A stretch of 64,000 nt of DNA from Microbulbifer thermotolerans (GTDB lineage Bacteria > Pseudomonadota > Gammaproteobacteria > Pseudomonadales > Cellvibrionaceae). The notes below the pieces were generated by a model. That model saw only the letters and a program-made list of their open reading frames with translations, did no database searches and was not told where the DNA came from. Position numbers and translations under genes: made by a program. Of this stretch, positions 46,768 through 55,360 are shown piece after piece. Positions within the stretch are counted from its first letter, which is position 1. Each line of letters starts with the position of its first letter. The stretch is taken from NCBI RefSeq assembly GCF_900112305.1, contig NZ_FOKT01000003.1, positions 372,001 through 436,000 of the forward strand, read 5' to 3'.

Positions 46768-47042
46768 CTGCCATTGGAATCACCGCCAGATTCGTCAGCG
46801 GTTCCCATACCTGCCTTTATCCCCATAATTTTCACACTTCCCCCCCGTTCTGGCGCACGAAGAAATATTTTTGAGGCTTCTACTGCCAAAAGTTGGATTC
46901 TACGTCTAGCCTATAAAAACAAAGGACGTGAAAAATAGCGCCTGGGCCATTTTTCATACCGCTGTAGCGACCGCTGCATCGCGGAGAGGAACACCGGCGG
47001 CTGCGGCCGCCAGTCGCAGTAATCCTATACAGAGAGTCGCGC

Positions 47043-47528
47043 ATGAAGTTTTTGCGTCACCCCTCGTCTCACCGCCTCTTCCTCGCATTCTTACAGGTCT
47101 ATGTCTTGATTCTCCTGCTGTTTCTAGTGCTGCCCCTGGCCATTGCGGAAGAGTCGGCGCAGCGCAAATGGGCCGGGAATTGGCTGGTCGTGGGTGAAAA
47201 TGATGAACAACTGGTATGGCAGCTACACGCCGACGGCACAGGATTCGCCTATGGGTTTCACAACGGCGGGCGCCTGTCTCACGGTTTTGCCATTAACTGG
47301 AAATTGCAGGGTGATCGGGTGCGCGTGCGTACCGGCGCGTCGTTGCGCTGTCGCGGCGGTGTGGTGGCGGTGGCATTTACCGGCTGGAGCCCCGTCACCT
47401 TAGATTTCTCGATTGTGGACGGTCGCCATTGGCTGCAAGACGGCGGCGGACTGTTGAGTTTTCAGCGCCGCCTCGGCAGTTGGCATACGCCCAGAGCGGG
47501 TGGTAAGTGTCCGGACTTGGCCGGATGA
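47043..47528 (+). CDS. Secreted protein of unknown function, paralogue of the next gene
   Basis: 161 residues with a strong N-terminal hydrophobic signal (about 12-35, FLQVYVLILLLFLVLPLAIAEE). The mature part WAGNWLV...VWQLHADGTGFAYGFHNGG is beta-rich and lipocalin-like in pattern. A late KCPDLAG gives one cysteine, a second is in SLRCRGG. The next gene shows the same motif. Function unknown. Confidence 0.7.
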   Translation: MKFLRHPSSHRLFLAFLQVYVLILLLFLVLPLAIAEESAQRKWAGNWLVVGENDEQLVWQLHADGTGFAYGFHNGGRLSHGFAINWKLQGDRVRVRTGASLRCRGGVVAVAFTGWSPVTLDFSIVDGRHWLQDGGGLLSFQRRLGSWHTPRAGGKCPDLAG

Positions 47529-47537
47529 CACGAGCCG

Positions 47538-48329
47538 ATGTACCAGAGCGCAAAACTGATAGGCGGTTTCGGCACTGGCCCGGGCAGGGGCCAGCGGCGG
47601 AGTGTTTTATCCAATTTTTGGCGGTTTGCATTCGCCGTTGTCATTTTTGCCACGGCGAGCGGTTCGACGGGGGCCTTTCAGGCTGCCAATCACGCAGGTG
47701 CGACTACAGGGACTAGCTGGAAAACGGACTCCCATCTGGATGCCAAGCAGTGGGTGGGGGCGTGGTTGATATCCCGCGATGGTGAGGCGCGGCATGTTTG
47801 GAGCCTGAAGGCGGATGGCACTGGCCGCTCCTACGCATTTCTGGAACACGGTGGCGAGATGCGTTTCGCCTACGGTTACGATATCCGCTGGTATTTCGAT
47901 CCCTTCACGCAGATGGCCCATATCAAGACTGAGCGGCGTATCGTGTGTCGTGGCGGCAAAATATATCCCTACTTCCTCACCCTCAAGTCCTACGAGAGTG
48001 ACTATGCGGTGAAGGATAAATTCACATGGCAGACCACTTGGACCGAAGCCAGCATCGGCAAAAACCGTTTGCACAAATCCCAGGTGGTTTTCGTCGCTGC
48101 CTTATCTTCCTGGCAGGACCCAACCCGCGGCGTATCCTGTCCGAAATTTCCCAGCCTGAAATTGGAAAGAGACATCGATTTGGCGTTGGACCGCTGGGAG
48201 CGGGAGATTCAGCGGGGCGCTGATCAGGGAGCACCGGGCGAACAGCGGTCGCAACCGGAAGGGGATGCCGATAAAACTCTTCGCAAGGCTGCACAGCGTG
48301 CAAAAAGTAAGCGGGTAAAAAGTCGATGA
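47538..48329 (+). CDS. Secreted or membrane-linked protein of unknown function, paralogue of the previous gene
   Basis: 263 residues. A basic start, then a hydrophobic segment (about 31-46). The core VGAWLI...VWSLKADGTGRSYAFLEHGG...FAYGYDIRW mirrors the gene before it, and ERRIVCRGGK matches that gene's SLRCRGG. The last 60 residues are charged and low in complexity (QGAPGEQRSQPEGDADK and a basic KSKRVKSR end). It starts nine bases after its neighbour, so the two form an operon from a tandem duplication. Confidence 0.68.
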   Translation: MYQSAKLIGGFGTGPGRGQRRSVLSNFWRFAFAVVIFATASGSTGAFQAANHAGATTGTSWKTDSHLDAKQWVGAWLISRDGEARHVWSLKADGTGRSYAFLEHGGEMRFAYGYDIRWYFDPFTQMAHIKTERRIVCRGGKIYPYFLTLKSYESDYAVKDKFTWQTTWTEASIGKNRLHKSQVVFVAALSSWQDPTRGVSCPKFPSLKLERDIDLALDRWEREIQRGADQGAPGEQRSQPEGDADKTLRKAAQRAKSKRVKSR

Positions 48330-48357
48330 AACCAAAGCGGCGGTGGAAAAACGCTAT

Positions 48358-48768
48358 ATGAAAGTTGAAGCATGCCTGGAAAAATTGCTGCGGAACCTAG
48401 ACCCCCAATTACAGGGCGATGTGTACGTTTTCTGTTCTCTGCCGGAAGCGCGACTGCTGGATCTCATCGATGATTGCCTGTGTGTATTCCGGGAGCGTGA
48501 GGGGCTCTCGGCGATACTGCCGCGGACCCTGGCTGAGCGTGAGGGACTGGCGTCGAGTGGAGGCTTCCGCCAGATCACTCTACAGGTGTATTCAAGCCTC
48601 GAAGCCGTCGGCCTCACCGCTGCGGTTACCGCCGAACTGGCCAGCTGGGGAATCAGCGCTAATGTCGTCGCCGCGCTGCGTCACGACCATGTGTTTGTAC
48701 CCGAAGAAGAAGCCGAAGAAGCGTTGCGCCTTCTGCGAGGGATAAGCAGCCGCGCACAGTACAGTTGA
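48358..48768 (+). CDS. ACT-domain protein (COG3602-like)
   Basis: 136 residues from ATG 48358; a GTG at 48343 is a weaker option. The C-terminal half, SSLEAVGLTAAVTAELASWGISANVVAALRHDHVFVPEEEAEEALRLL, has the alternation and conserved positions of an ACT domain. The N-terminal half resembles the first, degenerate ACT of COG3602 proteins. Ligand unknown, an amino acid is typical. It starts 28 bases after the previous gene and ends 19 before the next. Confidence 0.78.
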   Translation: MKVEACLEKLLRNLDPQLQGDVYVFCSLPEARLLDLIDDCLCVFREREGLSAILPRTLAEREGLASSGGFRQITLQVYSSLEAVGLTAAVTAELASWGISANVVAALRHDHVFVPEEEAEEALRLLRGISSRAQYS

Positions 48769-48787
48769 GCCGGGGAGCCGCAGTGCG

Positions 48788-49531
48788 ATGCGGATCGACT
48801 ATCCTCCTTCCCAGCCTCACGGCGAAATCCGCCGCTTGTTACCGGATTTCTTCTGTGTTCCGGGAACCATAAAACTTGCCCCGGCGGTTGTGATCAACCG
48901 AAATATGGCAATTGTACGCTGTGGGGATGACCTGACATTGGTGAATCCGGTGCGCCTGCGGCCACAACAGGAGGAAAAGCTGCAAGAACTGGGGTGCATC
49001 CGCCACGCTGTACGCTTAGGCTATTACCACGGATGCGATGATCTCTACTACCGCGACCACTTCAATCTCACTTTCTGGTGCCAGGCACACTCCGACTTTT
49101 ATCCTCCAGCACCGGACCGGCTCCTGCGCGAGGGCGGTGACTGTCCTGTCCCCGGCGGCTGTTTCCTGGAGTTTTCTCACAGCCGCTACCCGGAAGCGGT
49201 TCTCTGGGTACCTCACAACGGGGGGCTATTGCTGTGCTGCGACGCATTGCAATATTGGCGGACCTGGCGCGGGTGTAACTGGTGGGGCAGAAACCTGCTG
49301 CGTTTTGGCAGTATGCGCCGTGGAATGCAGGTGGCACCTGGCTGGCGTTCCTGTATGACCCCACCGGGTTGCGATCCCTTGCATTGGCTGGAGGACGATT
49401 TTCGCCGTCTATTGAAATTAGACTTCCTGCACTTTATGGGCGCCCACGGTGAATTTCTGCCGGATTATGCCCATGAAATGGTATCTGCCGCCGTACTGAA
49501 GGCATATCCGGGTATAGGGCGCGCCGCCTGA
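48788..49531 (+). CDS. Metallo-beta-lactamase-fold-like protein lacking the metal motif
   Basis: 247 residues. Several beta-lactamase-fold landmarks appear (FCVPGTIKLAPAVVINRNMAIVRCG as the first strands, VLWVPHNGGLLLCCDALQYW as the GDxL-like strand, LHFMGAHGEFL near the end). However, the HxHxDH motif is replaced by YYHGCDDLYYRDHF, so zinc hydrolase activity is doubtful. Eleven cysteines for its size is unusual. No exact family recognised. Confidence 0.65.
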   Translation: MRIDYPPSQPHGEIRRLLPDFFCVPGTIKLAPAVVINRNMAIVRCGDDLTLVNPVRLRPQQEEKLQELGCIRHAVRLGYYHGCDDLYYRDHFNLTFWCQAHSDFYPPAPDRLLREGGDCPVPGGCFLEFSHSRYPEAVLWVPHNGGLLLCCDALQYWRTWRGCNWWGRNLLRFGSMRRGMQVAPGWRSCMTPPGCDPLHWLEDDFRRLLKLDFLHFMGAHGEFLPDYAHEMVSAAVLKAYPGIGRAA

Positions 49532-49589
49532 GCTGTGGTGGTCATGGTAAGCTAGCCGGTCGATTCAGCAAGCCGGAAAAGATTTACCA

Positions 49590-51209
49590 ATGCGATTTCC
49601 TTTCTTGTTCACCACCTTGATCGTGGGCGCGCTGGTGGCCTGTACTACCAACTCCCCCGCGCCGATTCCAAGTGCTGACAGCGAAAATATCCGTGTGCAC
49701 GTAGAGTATCTGGCCTCGGACGCCCTCGCTGGCCGGGACACCGGCTCCCGCGGATACCGCGAGGCCGCTGACTACGTGGCCCGGGAATTCGAGCGCATGG
49801 GGTTGCAACCCGCCGGCGAGCAGGGCTACCTGCAACAAGTGCCGTTGGTCAAGGCGAGTTGGGGCGGACATGTACCCACCTTGGTACTACAGGGGCGCGA
49901 CGGCGATATCACTTTCCACTTTGGAGAGGACTTTGTGGCTTCGCCGCCTACTCACAGCGAGAGCACAGCGACCGCTGCCGGCCTGGTGTTTGTGGGATTC
50001 GGTATACAAGCGCCCGAGTATGGTATTGATGACTACAAAGATCTGGATGTGGAAGGCAAGATTGTGGTTCTGCTCTCGGGGCGACCGCAAAAGCTGCCGA
50101 ACGAAGTCGGCGCCCACTATGCATCTTCGCGCACCAAGCGTGAGACGGCTGCCCGTCACGGCGCCGTGGGTTATATCACTCTGAACACGCCTCAACGCGA
50201 ACAGCGCTGGTCTTTCAAGCGCTCGCTCGAGCACCTGGACGACGACAACCTCGACTGGCTGGGCGACAAAGGTGTACCCGGCAATAGCCTTCCCGGAGTG
50301 CATCCCGGCGTGTTGATGGATATAGGCCCCGCACGTCAGCTTTTCGTAGGTGCCGAGCGCAGTCTCGATGCTATTTTTACCGAAATGGAAAATGGCTTGG
50401 TACCCCGGGGGTTCCCGCTACCTTACCGGGCAAAAATGACCAGTGGATCGACTCATGCAATGATTGACAGCCCCAACGTGGTTGCACTGCTGCCTGGCTC
50501 CGATCCGCAGCTTAAAAACGAATACGTGGTCTTTTCCGCGCACCTGGATCATATCGGTGTGGACAAAAATGGTGCTATCCACAACGGTGCCCAAGATAAT
50601 GCCGCCGGTATTGCTGTCATGCTGGAAACCGCGCGCTTGTTTGCCGAGTCCGGCCGCGCGCCGCGCCGCTCACTACTATTTGTTGCGGTGACCGGTGAGG
50701 AAAAAGGCCTGTTGGGCTCCGATTACTTTGCCCATCACCCGCCAGTGCCGACCCATGCGATTGTGGCAAACCTCAATTTGGATATGCCGATGTTGTTGTA
50801 CCCCTTCAAGGACATCATCGCCTTCGGCGCCGAGCACTCCACTCTCGGCAGGACTGCTGCGCGCGCCGCAGAAAACGCCGGCCTGAAACTAAGCCCGGAC
50901 CCAATGCCGGAACAAGTGATCTTCGTCCGTAGCGACCACTATAACTTCGTACGCCAGGGTATACCGGCAATCTATCTGATCAGCGGCCGCGAAGCGCGGG
51001 ACCCGGAGGTTGACGGTACACAAATGCAAACCACCTTTCTAAAGGAGCGTTACCACCGCGCAAGCGATGAGGCCGACGAACAAATCAGCTATACCGCCGC
51101 CAAGCAATTTACTGAAGTGAACTACGCTATTGCACGGGAAGTAGCGGATGCGGATGAAAAACCGCACTGGTATAGCGGGGATTTTTTTGGGGAGTTGTAT
51201 AAGCGGTAA
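49590..51209 (+). CDS. M28-family zinc aminopeptidase lipoprotein with PA domain
   Basis: 539 residues. Signal LIVGALVACTTNSPAP with a lipobox cysteine at residue 18, so membrane-anchored. A PA (protease-associated) insert spans about 130-250. M28 zinc ligands: SAHLDHIG, NGAQDNAAGIAVMLE and VTGEEKGLLGSDYF; the last zinc histidine is probably in YHRASDEAD. It would degrade peptides at the cell surface or periplasm. ATG 49590 follows GGAAAAGATTTACC. Confidence 0.92.
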   Translation: MRFPFLFTTLIVGALVACTTNSPAPIPSADSENIRVHVEYLASDALAGRDTGSRGYREAADYVAREFERMGLQPAGEQGYLQQVPLVKASWGGHVPTLVLQGRDGDITFHFGEDFVASPPTHSESTATAAGLVFVGFGIQAPEYGIDDYKDLDVEGKIVVLLSGRPQKLPNEVGAHYASSRTKRETAARHGAVGYITLNTPQREQRWSFKRSLEHLDDDNLDWLGDKGVPGNSLPGVHPGVLMDIGPARQLFVGAERSLDAIFTEMENGLVPRGFPLPYRAKMTSGSTHAMIDSPNVVALLPGSDPQLKNEYVVFSAHLDHIGVDKNGAIHNGAQDNAAGIAVMLETARLFAESGRAPRRSLLFVAVTGEEKGLLGSDYFAHHPPVPTHAIVANLNLDMPMLLYPFKDIIAFGAEHSTLGRTAARAAENAGLKLSPDPMPEQVIFVRSDHYNFVRQGIPAIYLISGREARDPEVDGTQMQTTFLKERYHRASDEADEQISYTAAKQFTEVNYAIAREVADADEKPHWYSGDFFGELYKR

Positions 51210-51248
51210 AAACGATTTCTAGTACAGATCATCAGCTACTGCGTAAAA

Positions 51249-51302
51249 AAGGCCTGCTCAGCAAAACCAAAATAGTCAATGGCGGATGCAAGAGCAGGCC
51301 TA
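51249..51302. terminator. Palindrome between convergent M28 peptidase and alginate lyase genes
   Basis: AGGCCTGCTC and GAGCAGGCCT, perfect 10-bp arms but 32 bases apart, just after the peptidase stop. It could fold as a bidirectional terminator or be a decayed repeat. Confidence 0.5.
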
Positions 51303-51338
51303 GAACTCAAAAAGAGTTATTGGGGGTTACAATTTACC

Positions 51339-53576
51339 TCAGTAGTCGTAACCATCGTGACTGTTTTCCAGCGAGTAGAATGTCGCCTGGACATAGTCAT
51401 CGTCATCACCGGTGTTGTTTTGGTTGTAAACACCGGCTTTGAAGTACTGATACTGGTCTTCAGTATCATAGCCACTATCACTCATATCAACTTCCTGAAC
51501 GACATCTTCCTTGCCATCGCGGGAGATGGTGACAGTGAGTGTATTGCCGACAACTTTAACTTCGTAGCTGAATATTTCATTCAACGCGATACCATCGGCT
51601 GGATCAGAAGCGTCGTCGGAACGGCTTCCGATCATTTCATACCATTGATCACTACCACCATTGGGTTCGTGAGCAATGTAGATTGAGCCTTTGGTATTGT
51701 CGGGCAGTTTGCGATAGTAGATTCGCAGCGGTTCGTCATCATTGGCGTGAATCTGACCGATGATAACGCGCCCTACCTGGCTGCTTTCGCCGGTGGTGGT
51801 GACATGGTTGACTGCGAGTGTTGCCCGCAATACGCCATCTACACCACCTGCAGCTTCCCGCGCTTCGGCAGGTGCACTACCAAATACCCAGTTGTTTTTA
51901 TTGACACCTTGAGTATCAATACTGGTATCTCCACGGCGCAGCATTTCCCGCAATTCAGTCCGTGTATAGGAGGTACCGCTTGAGGTTTTGTAACCATCGA
52001 TCGGGCAGCGGAATACCATACCGCCATCACTTGCGGTGTAGAAGTAGCTACTATTTTCGTAGCCTCCGCTCAATGCCCCTTCTTTAATGGAGTCCGCTTT
52101 CCCGTTACCGTCGTCATCGGTGGGAATACTCAGATACCAGTCTTCCAGCTCAAAATTACTGCCAGGCGGCAGAGACGGGTCTAGGTTTGAGAAGCCACCA
52201 CTGCTCGAGCTTGAACTGGAGCTAGAGCCACCGCCAGAGCTAGAGCTGGAGCTGGAGCTGGAGCTGGATCTGGAACTGGAACTGGAACTGGAACTGGAAC
52301 TGGAACTGGAACTGGAGCTTTCTTCTGAACCATCTCCACACCCAATTACGTCAAACTCGAGTATGCTGTTCCAGCTGTCATAGCTATTGCCACTTCCAGT
52401 AAGGCGGACGTAACGCGCAGTAGTATCGGCAACATCATAGAATTCCATATCGGAACTGGTACCAGACGACTGACCGCCGTTCAGTACCGTGGTCCAATTG
52501 ATGTTGTCTATGGAAGTTTCTATATAGAAATAATTTTTGCGCTGGTCGCCGTTGTACCAAGCAATATCAACGCCTTCCACGGTCTTTTCAGTACCGAGAT
52601 CAAGAGTAATCCACTTGACTCCTTGAGAAGACCAACGGGACTCATCGGCCAAACTGCCATCCAACACATTTTCTGGGTCATGTCCGTCGTTCGTGTCGTC
52701 GTCGTATGCGTCTACAATGGTGAGACTGGAAGTAGAAGCACAACTACCGGAACTAGAGACTTCCTCTAAGGAAAACTCGTCAAACCGTCCATCGCTTCCG
52801 TCGTATTCGCCGAAGATGGTTATGGTTTGAGCACTGCCGCTATTGAACTGAACAGTTTCAGCTTCCCAGTTGGAGTTGGAGACACTTTTTTCGTAGGTGC
52901 TTCCATTCGCCTCAACGCCAAGGATTCCATCGCCAAGGATGTAAGCAGTTAACTTATAGTCAGTGTAGGGCTGAACAGCAACGTTTTGCTCAAAGCGTCC
53001 GTTACTGCCATTGACTTTAGCCGATTTGCTGCCTTTGTAAGAGATATCTGAAATAGCCGATGCACCGCTTGAAGACCAGTTATCCCAATCGTTTTCAAAA
53101 CCGGCATTTTCAATAGAAGTGCTAGAGCTGGATATTTTCTCTAGCGCAAAGTCGTCAAATCGGACATCACCATCAGTATAGGCACCGAAAACGGTAATTG
53201 TCTGAGAGCTGCCGGTGTTGAACTCTACAGTTACAAGCTCCCAGTCTGAGTTGGAAACTTCCTTGCTGTATACATTTCCGTTTGACTCAACTCCGACAGA
53301 GCCTTCGCCAAACACATAAACAGTGAGGCGATAGTTAGAGTTAGCGTCTACAGTTACTTCTTGCTCGAAGTAACCGTTGCTGCCATTAATTTTTGCCGAT
53401 TTACTGCCACTATAGGCTATATCGGAAATAGCGGAAGACCCGCTAGAAGTCCAGCTATCCCAGCCGTTTTCGAAGCTGGAATTTTGGATAGATGCATGGG
53501 CATGGGCCATGCATAAGCTAAACAAAGCTGCACAGCTTATCGTCGTTGCTGGTGTATATTTTGAGTTTTTCATCAA
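51339..53576 (-). CDS. Secreted alginate lyase, PL7, with three carbohydrate-binding-like domains
   Basis: 745 residues. Signal peptide 1-28. Two related beta-sandwich modules follow (about 30-150 and 155-275; each starts IQNSSFENGWDSW or IENAGFENDWDNW), then an F5/8-type C (CBM32-like) module (about 283-412, ILEFDVIG at its end), a serine linker (about 417-462) and the PL7 catalytic domain (about 473-745). PL7 motifs: RTELREML, GQIHANDDEP and YFKAGVYNQN. The QIH variant is usually linked to guluronate-rich substrates. It cleaves alginate by beta-elimination outside the cell. Confidence 0.93.
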   Translation of the reverse strand: MMKNSKYTPATTISCAALFSLCMAHAHASIQNSSFENGWDSWTSSGSSAISDIAYSGSKSAKINGSNGYFEQEVTVDANSNYRLTVYVFGEGSVGVESNGNVYSKEVSNSDWELVTVEFNTGSSQTITVFGAYTDGDVRFDDFALEKISSSSTSIENAGFENDWDNWSSSGASAISDISYKGSKSAKVNGSNGRFEQNVAVQPYTDYKLTAYILGDGILGVEANGSTYEKSVSNSNWEAETVQFNSGSAQTITIFGEYDGSDGRFDEFSLEEVSSSGSCASTSSLTIVDAYDDDTNDGHDPENVLDGSLADESRWSSQGVKWITLDLGTEKTVEGVDIAWYNGDQRKNYFYIETSIDNINWTTVLNGGQSSGTSSDMEFYDVADTTARYVRLTGSGNSYDSWNSILEFDVIGCGDGSEESSSSSSSSSSSSSSSSRSSSSSSSSSSSGGGSSSSSSSSSGGFSNLDPSLPPGSNFELEDWYLSIPTDDDGNGKADSIKEGALSGGYENSSYFYTASDGGMVFRCPIDGYKTSSGTSYTRTELREMLRRGDTSIDTQGVNKNNWVFGSAPAEAREAAGGVDGVLRATLAVNHVTTTGESSQVGRVIIGQIHANDDEPLRIYYRKLPDNTKGSIYIAHEPNGGSDQWYEMIGSRSDDASDPADGIALNEIFSYEVKVVGNTLTVTISRDGKEDVVQEVDMSDSGYDTEDQYQYFKAGVYNQNNTGDDDDYVQATFYSLENSHDGYDY
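52195..52322 (-). repeat. Serine-codon microsatellite encoding the poly-Ser linker
   Basis: A run of GGAACT/GGAGCT hexamers (plus strand) reads as long serine stretches on the minus strand. Such short tandem repeats can lengthen or shorten by slippage in steps of two residues. Confidence 0.85.
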
Positions 53577-53924
53577 ACCCTCTTCTCTATTTTATGGTTG
53601 AGATTTTCTGTCACAGATACCGCATCGTGACAGATTATTTGGGTTGCAAAACTTCTATCACCACTAGAAGAACAGCAACAACCCAATAACGATGGCTGAG
53701 ATAATTATCGAAATTTCTGATACCGATAAATATCAGCCAAAATCTAGGTAATCTATTGCTTTTTCTGTACAGTTAATAATCGCGCACAAAATTGATGCAC
53801 GCGGATTTTGGAAAGCAGTTTTTGTGAAAGTGTTAGGCATATATCAATAGGAAAATATATTTGAACACCCATTAACTATTCGACGTTGTCGTTCAGACAC
53901 ATTGTTGTTGGGGGAAAATCATCG

Positions 53925-54117
53925 AGGGAGTCTCCGATTAACTCTAAAGAGTGCTGAAAGCACTCAGGAAATAGGATAGATTTTTCGAAAACGCACAACA
54001 GGTCCTAGTAGCATCCTCCGGATGCTCCCCTTAATCGGATGATTTCGAAAGATCTATCCCATAACCAGATCTTGAATTCCGTTTGATGCCAGGAGATGAA
54101 TTAAGCAGAGATTCCTC
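53925..54117. repeat. Diverged MITE-like copy (about 193 bp)
   Basis: Left end GGGAGTCTCCGATTAACT, right end GATGAATTAAGCAGAGATTCC. Inner arms GGATAGATTTTTCGAAAACGC and ATTTCGAAAGATCTATCC keep the family layout. A local CATCCTCCGGATG hairpin takes the central place. Confidence 0.72.
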
Positions 54118-54979
54118 TGTTTTCAGTTAAAGTACTTGTGAATTACTATGTCTGATGCTGAAAATATCGATTGAACGACAAATAAAACTTGATTAACTTT
54201 TCCACGCTTATATTCCCGTAATAGGATTTATATTTACCAATAGGTAAAGGTTCCAATCATTTGAAAAATGATTGGAGGATTCTGCTCATTTGTGATCACG
54301 CTTATCCGGACTGTGCGCTTATCAATGCATTAGTAGGCAGCAAAGCAACGCTGTATGATATTGCCGCGCCCCAAAAAAAAGCATTCATTGCAGGTAAAAT
54401 TCAACTGATATTCATTTTTCCTGAAAAAAATACGAGTTAATTATCAGTCGGTAAAAATGAAGCAAGATATGGTTTGGACCGCATATTTTTGTTGGCTCAT
54501 GACAACTAGAATGTTTCTTATCTATATCTGATTCTGTGCGCCTTTGATAGAGTCTAATTTCTGTTTTGCCAACCATTTCTCTATCTCTTCTCGCTCATAG
54601 AGAAAAATTTTTCACAATTTTCACATTTTTAAATAATTCCAATTTTCCTGTTTTGTAGCTGATTTAAAGTGAAATTTTGATGCCTTATATGACCGATAAT
54701 TCACGGTTTTTCGTGCTTTAAGTTGCTCAAATTTTTCAGAAAAAGATGTAACGAATTCGGTCTGCCAGTATGTGTTAGACGCAGAGGGCTAATCGGCATA
54801 GAGATGTAATAATTTGTCCGGTTTTTTGTGTTTCATTCCCATTTCCGAAGAATCGATGCCCCAATTTAAAGCAATGCATCCTTCAGGCAGAAGCATGAAT
54901 GCAGGCGGTCATTGAATAATTCACAGAGGAAGTGCAGTGGGTTTTCTGACGCGTAACTGAAGGGGTAGGATTCTCATCC

Positions 54980-55027
54980 GAAGTCAGAGAATTTAACCAG
55001 TAAGGAAGTGGATTAACCAGAGGTTCC
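54980..55027. repeat. Fragment of the MITE-like family (right end only)
   Basis: Ends AGTGGATTAACCAGAGGTTCC, matching the right terminus with few changes. The left part is not recognisable. Confidence 0.5.
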
Positions 55028-55279
55028 ATTGATAGAGAGCGTATCCCCCATATGACAGGGAGGTAAAAGCAGGGATTTCCTTGCTCTATGGTCCATACAT
55101 ATAGATAGCCAAAGCTCTAATGACAAAGTAGTCCAGTAGGAGAAAGCAGCCGTATGGAGAAGTATTTGTATCTGCAGAAGAAAGTGTGGATGACTGATAA
55201 AGCAACAATTTGCTTATTTTATGAATCCGATACGGTTGTCCGTCATCTTTGAGAAGGCTCGATGCCCAAAAATGGCCCA

Positions 55280-55317
55280 CGCTGTTACAAATATTAAATT
55301 AATTCCTTGTAACAGCG
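55280..55317. repeat. 11-bp inverted repeat after the second lyase gene
   Basis: CGCTGTTACAA and TTGTAACAGCG, perfect, 16 bases apart, about 44 bases beyond the second lyase's stop. Could be a terminator-like hairpin or a protein-binding site; no T-run on the relevant strand. Confidence 0.5.
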
Positions 55318-55360
55318 CAGGCCGCGATGCGATCGCTAAGTTAAGGTTGCCCTAGTTAAA

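Larger units (their letters stand above)
53577..55360. other. 1.78-kb AT-rich spacer between the two lyase genes
   Basis: No credible gene. It is much richer in A+T than the flanking genes, especially 54120-54760 with runs such as TTTTTCACAATTTTC. It holds the promoter region of the first lyase (53577-53900), two degenerate repeat-family copies (53925-54117 and about 54980-55027) and an 11-bp inverted repeat near 55300. A 64-codon frame at 55086-55280 on the minus strand looks like chance. Confidence 0.6.

Noticed and set aside
52087-52383. 98-codon plus-strand frame rich in Leu-Glu repeats (also 56106-56387)
   Set aside because: These are the complement of the serine/glycine linker codons of the lyase genes.
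51339-53576. Possible frameshift or pseudogene in the larger lyase because of repeats
   Set aside because: The frame is continuous from signal peptide to the PL7 C-terminal motifs; nothing is broken.
55086-55280. 64-codon frame on the minus strand in the lyase spacer
   Set aside because: No ribosome site, atypical composition, no recognisable domain; it lies in AT-rich non-coding DNA.
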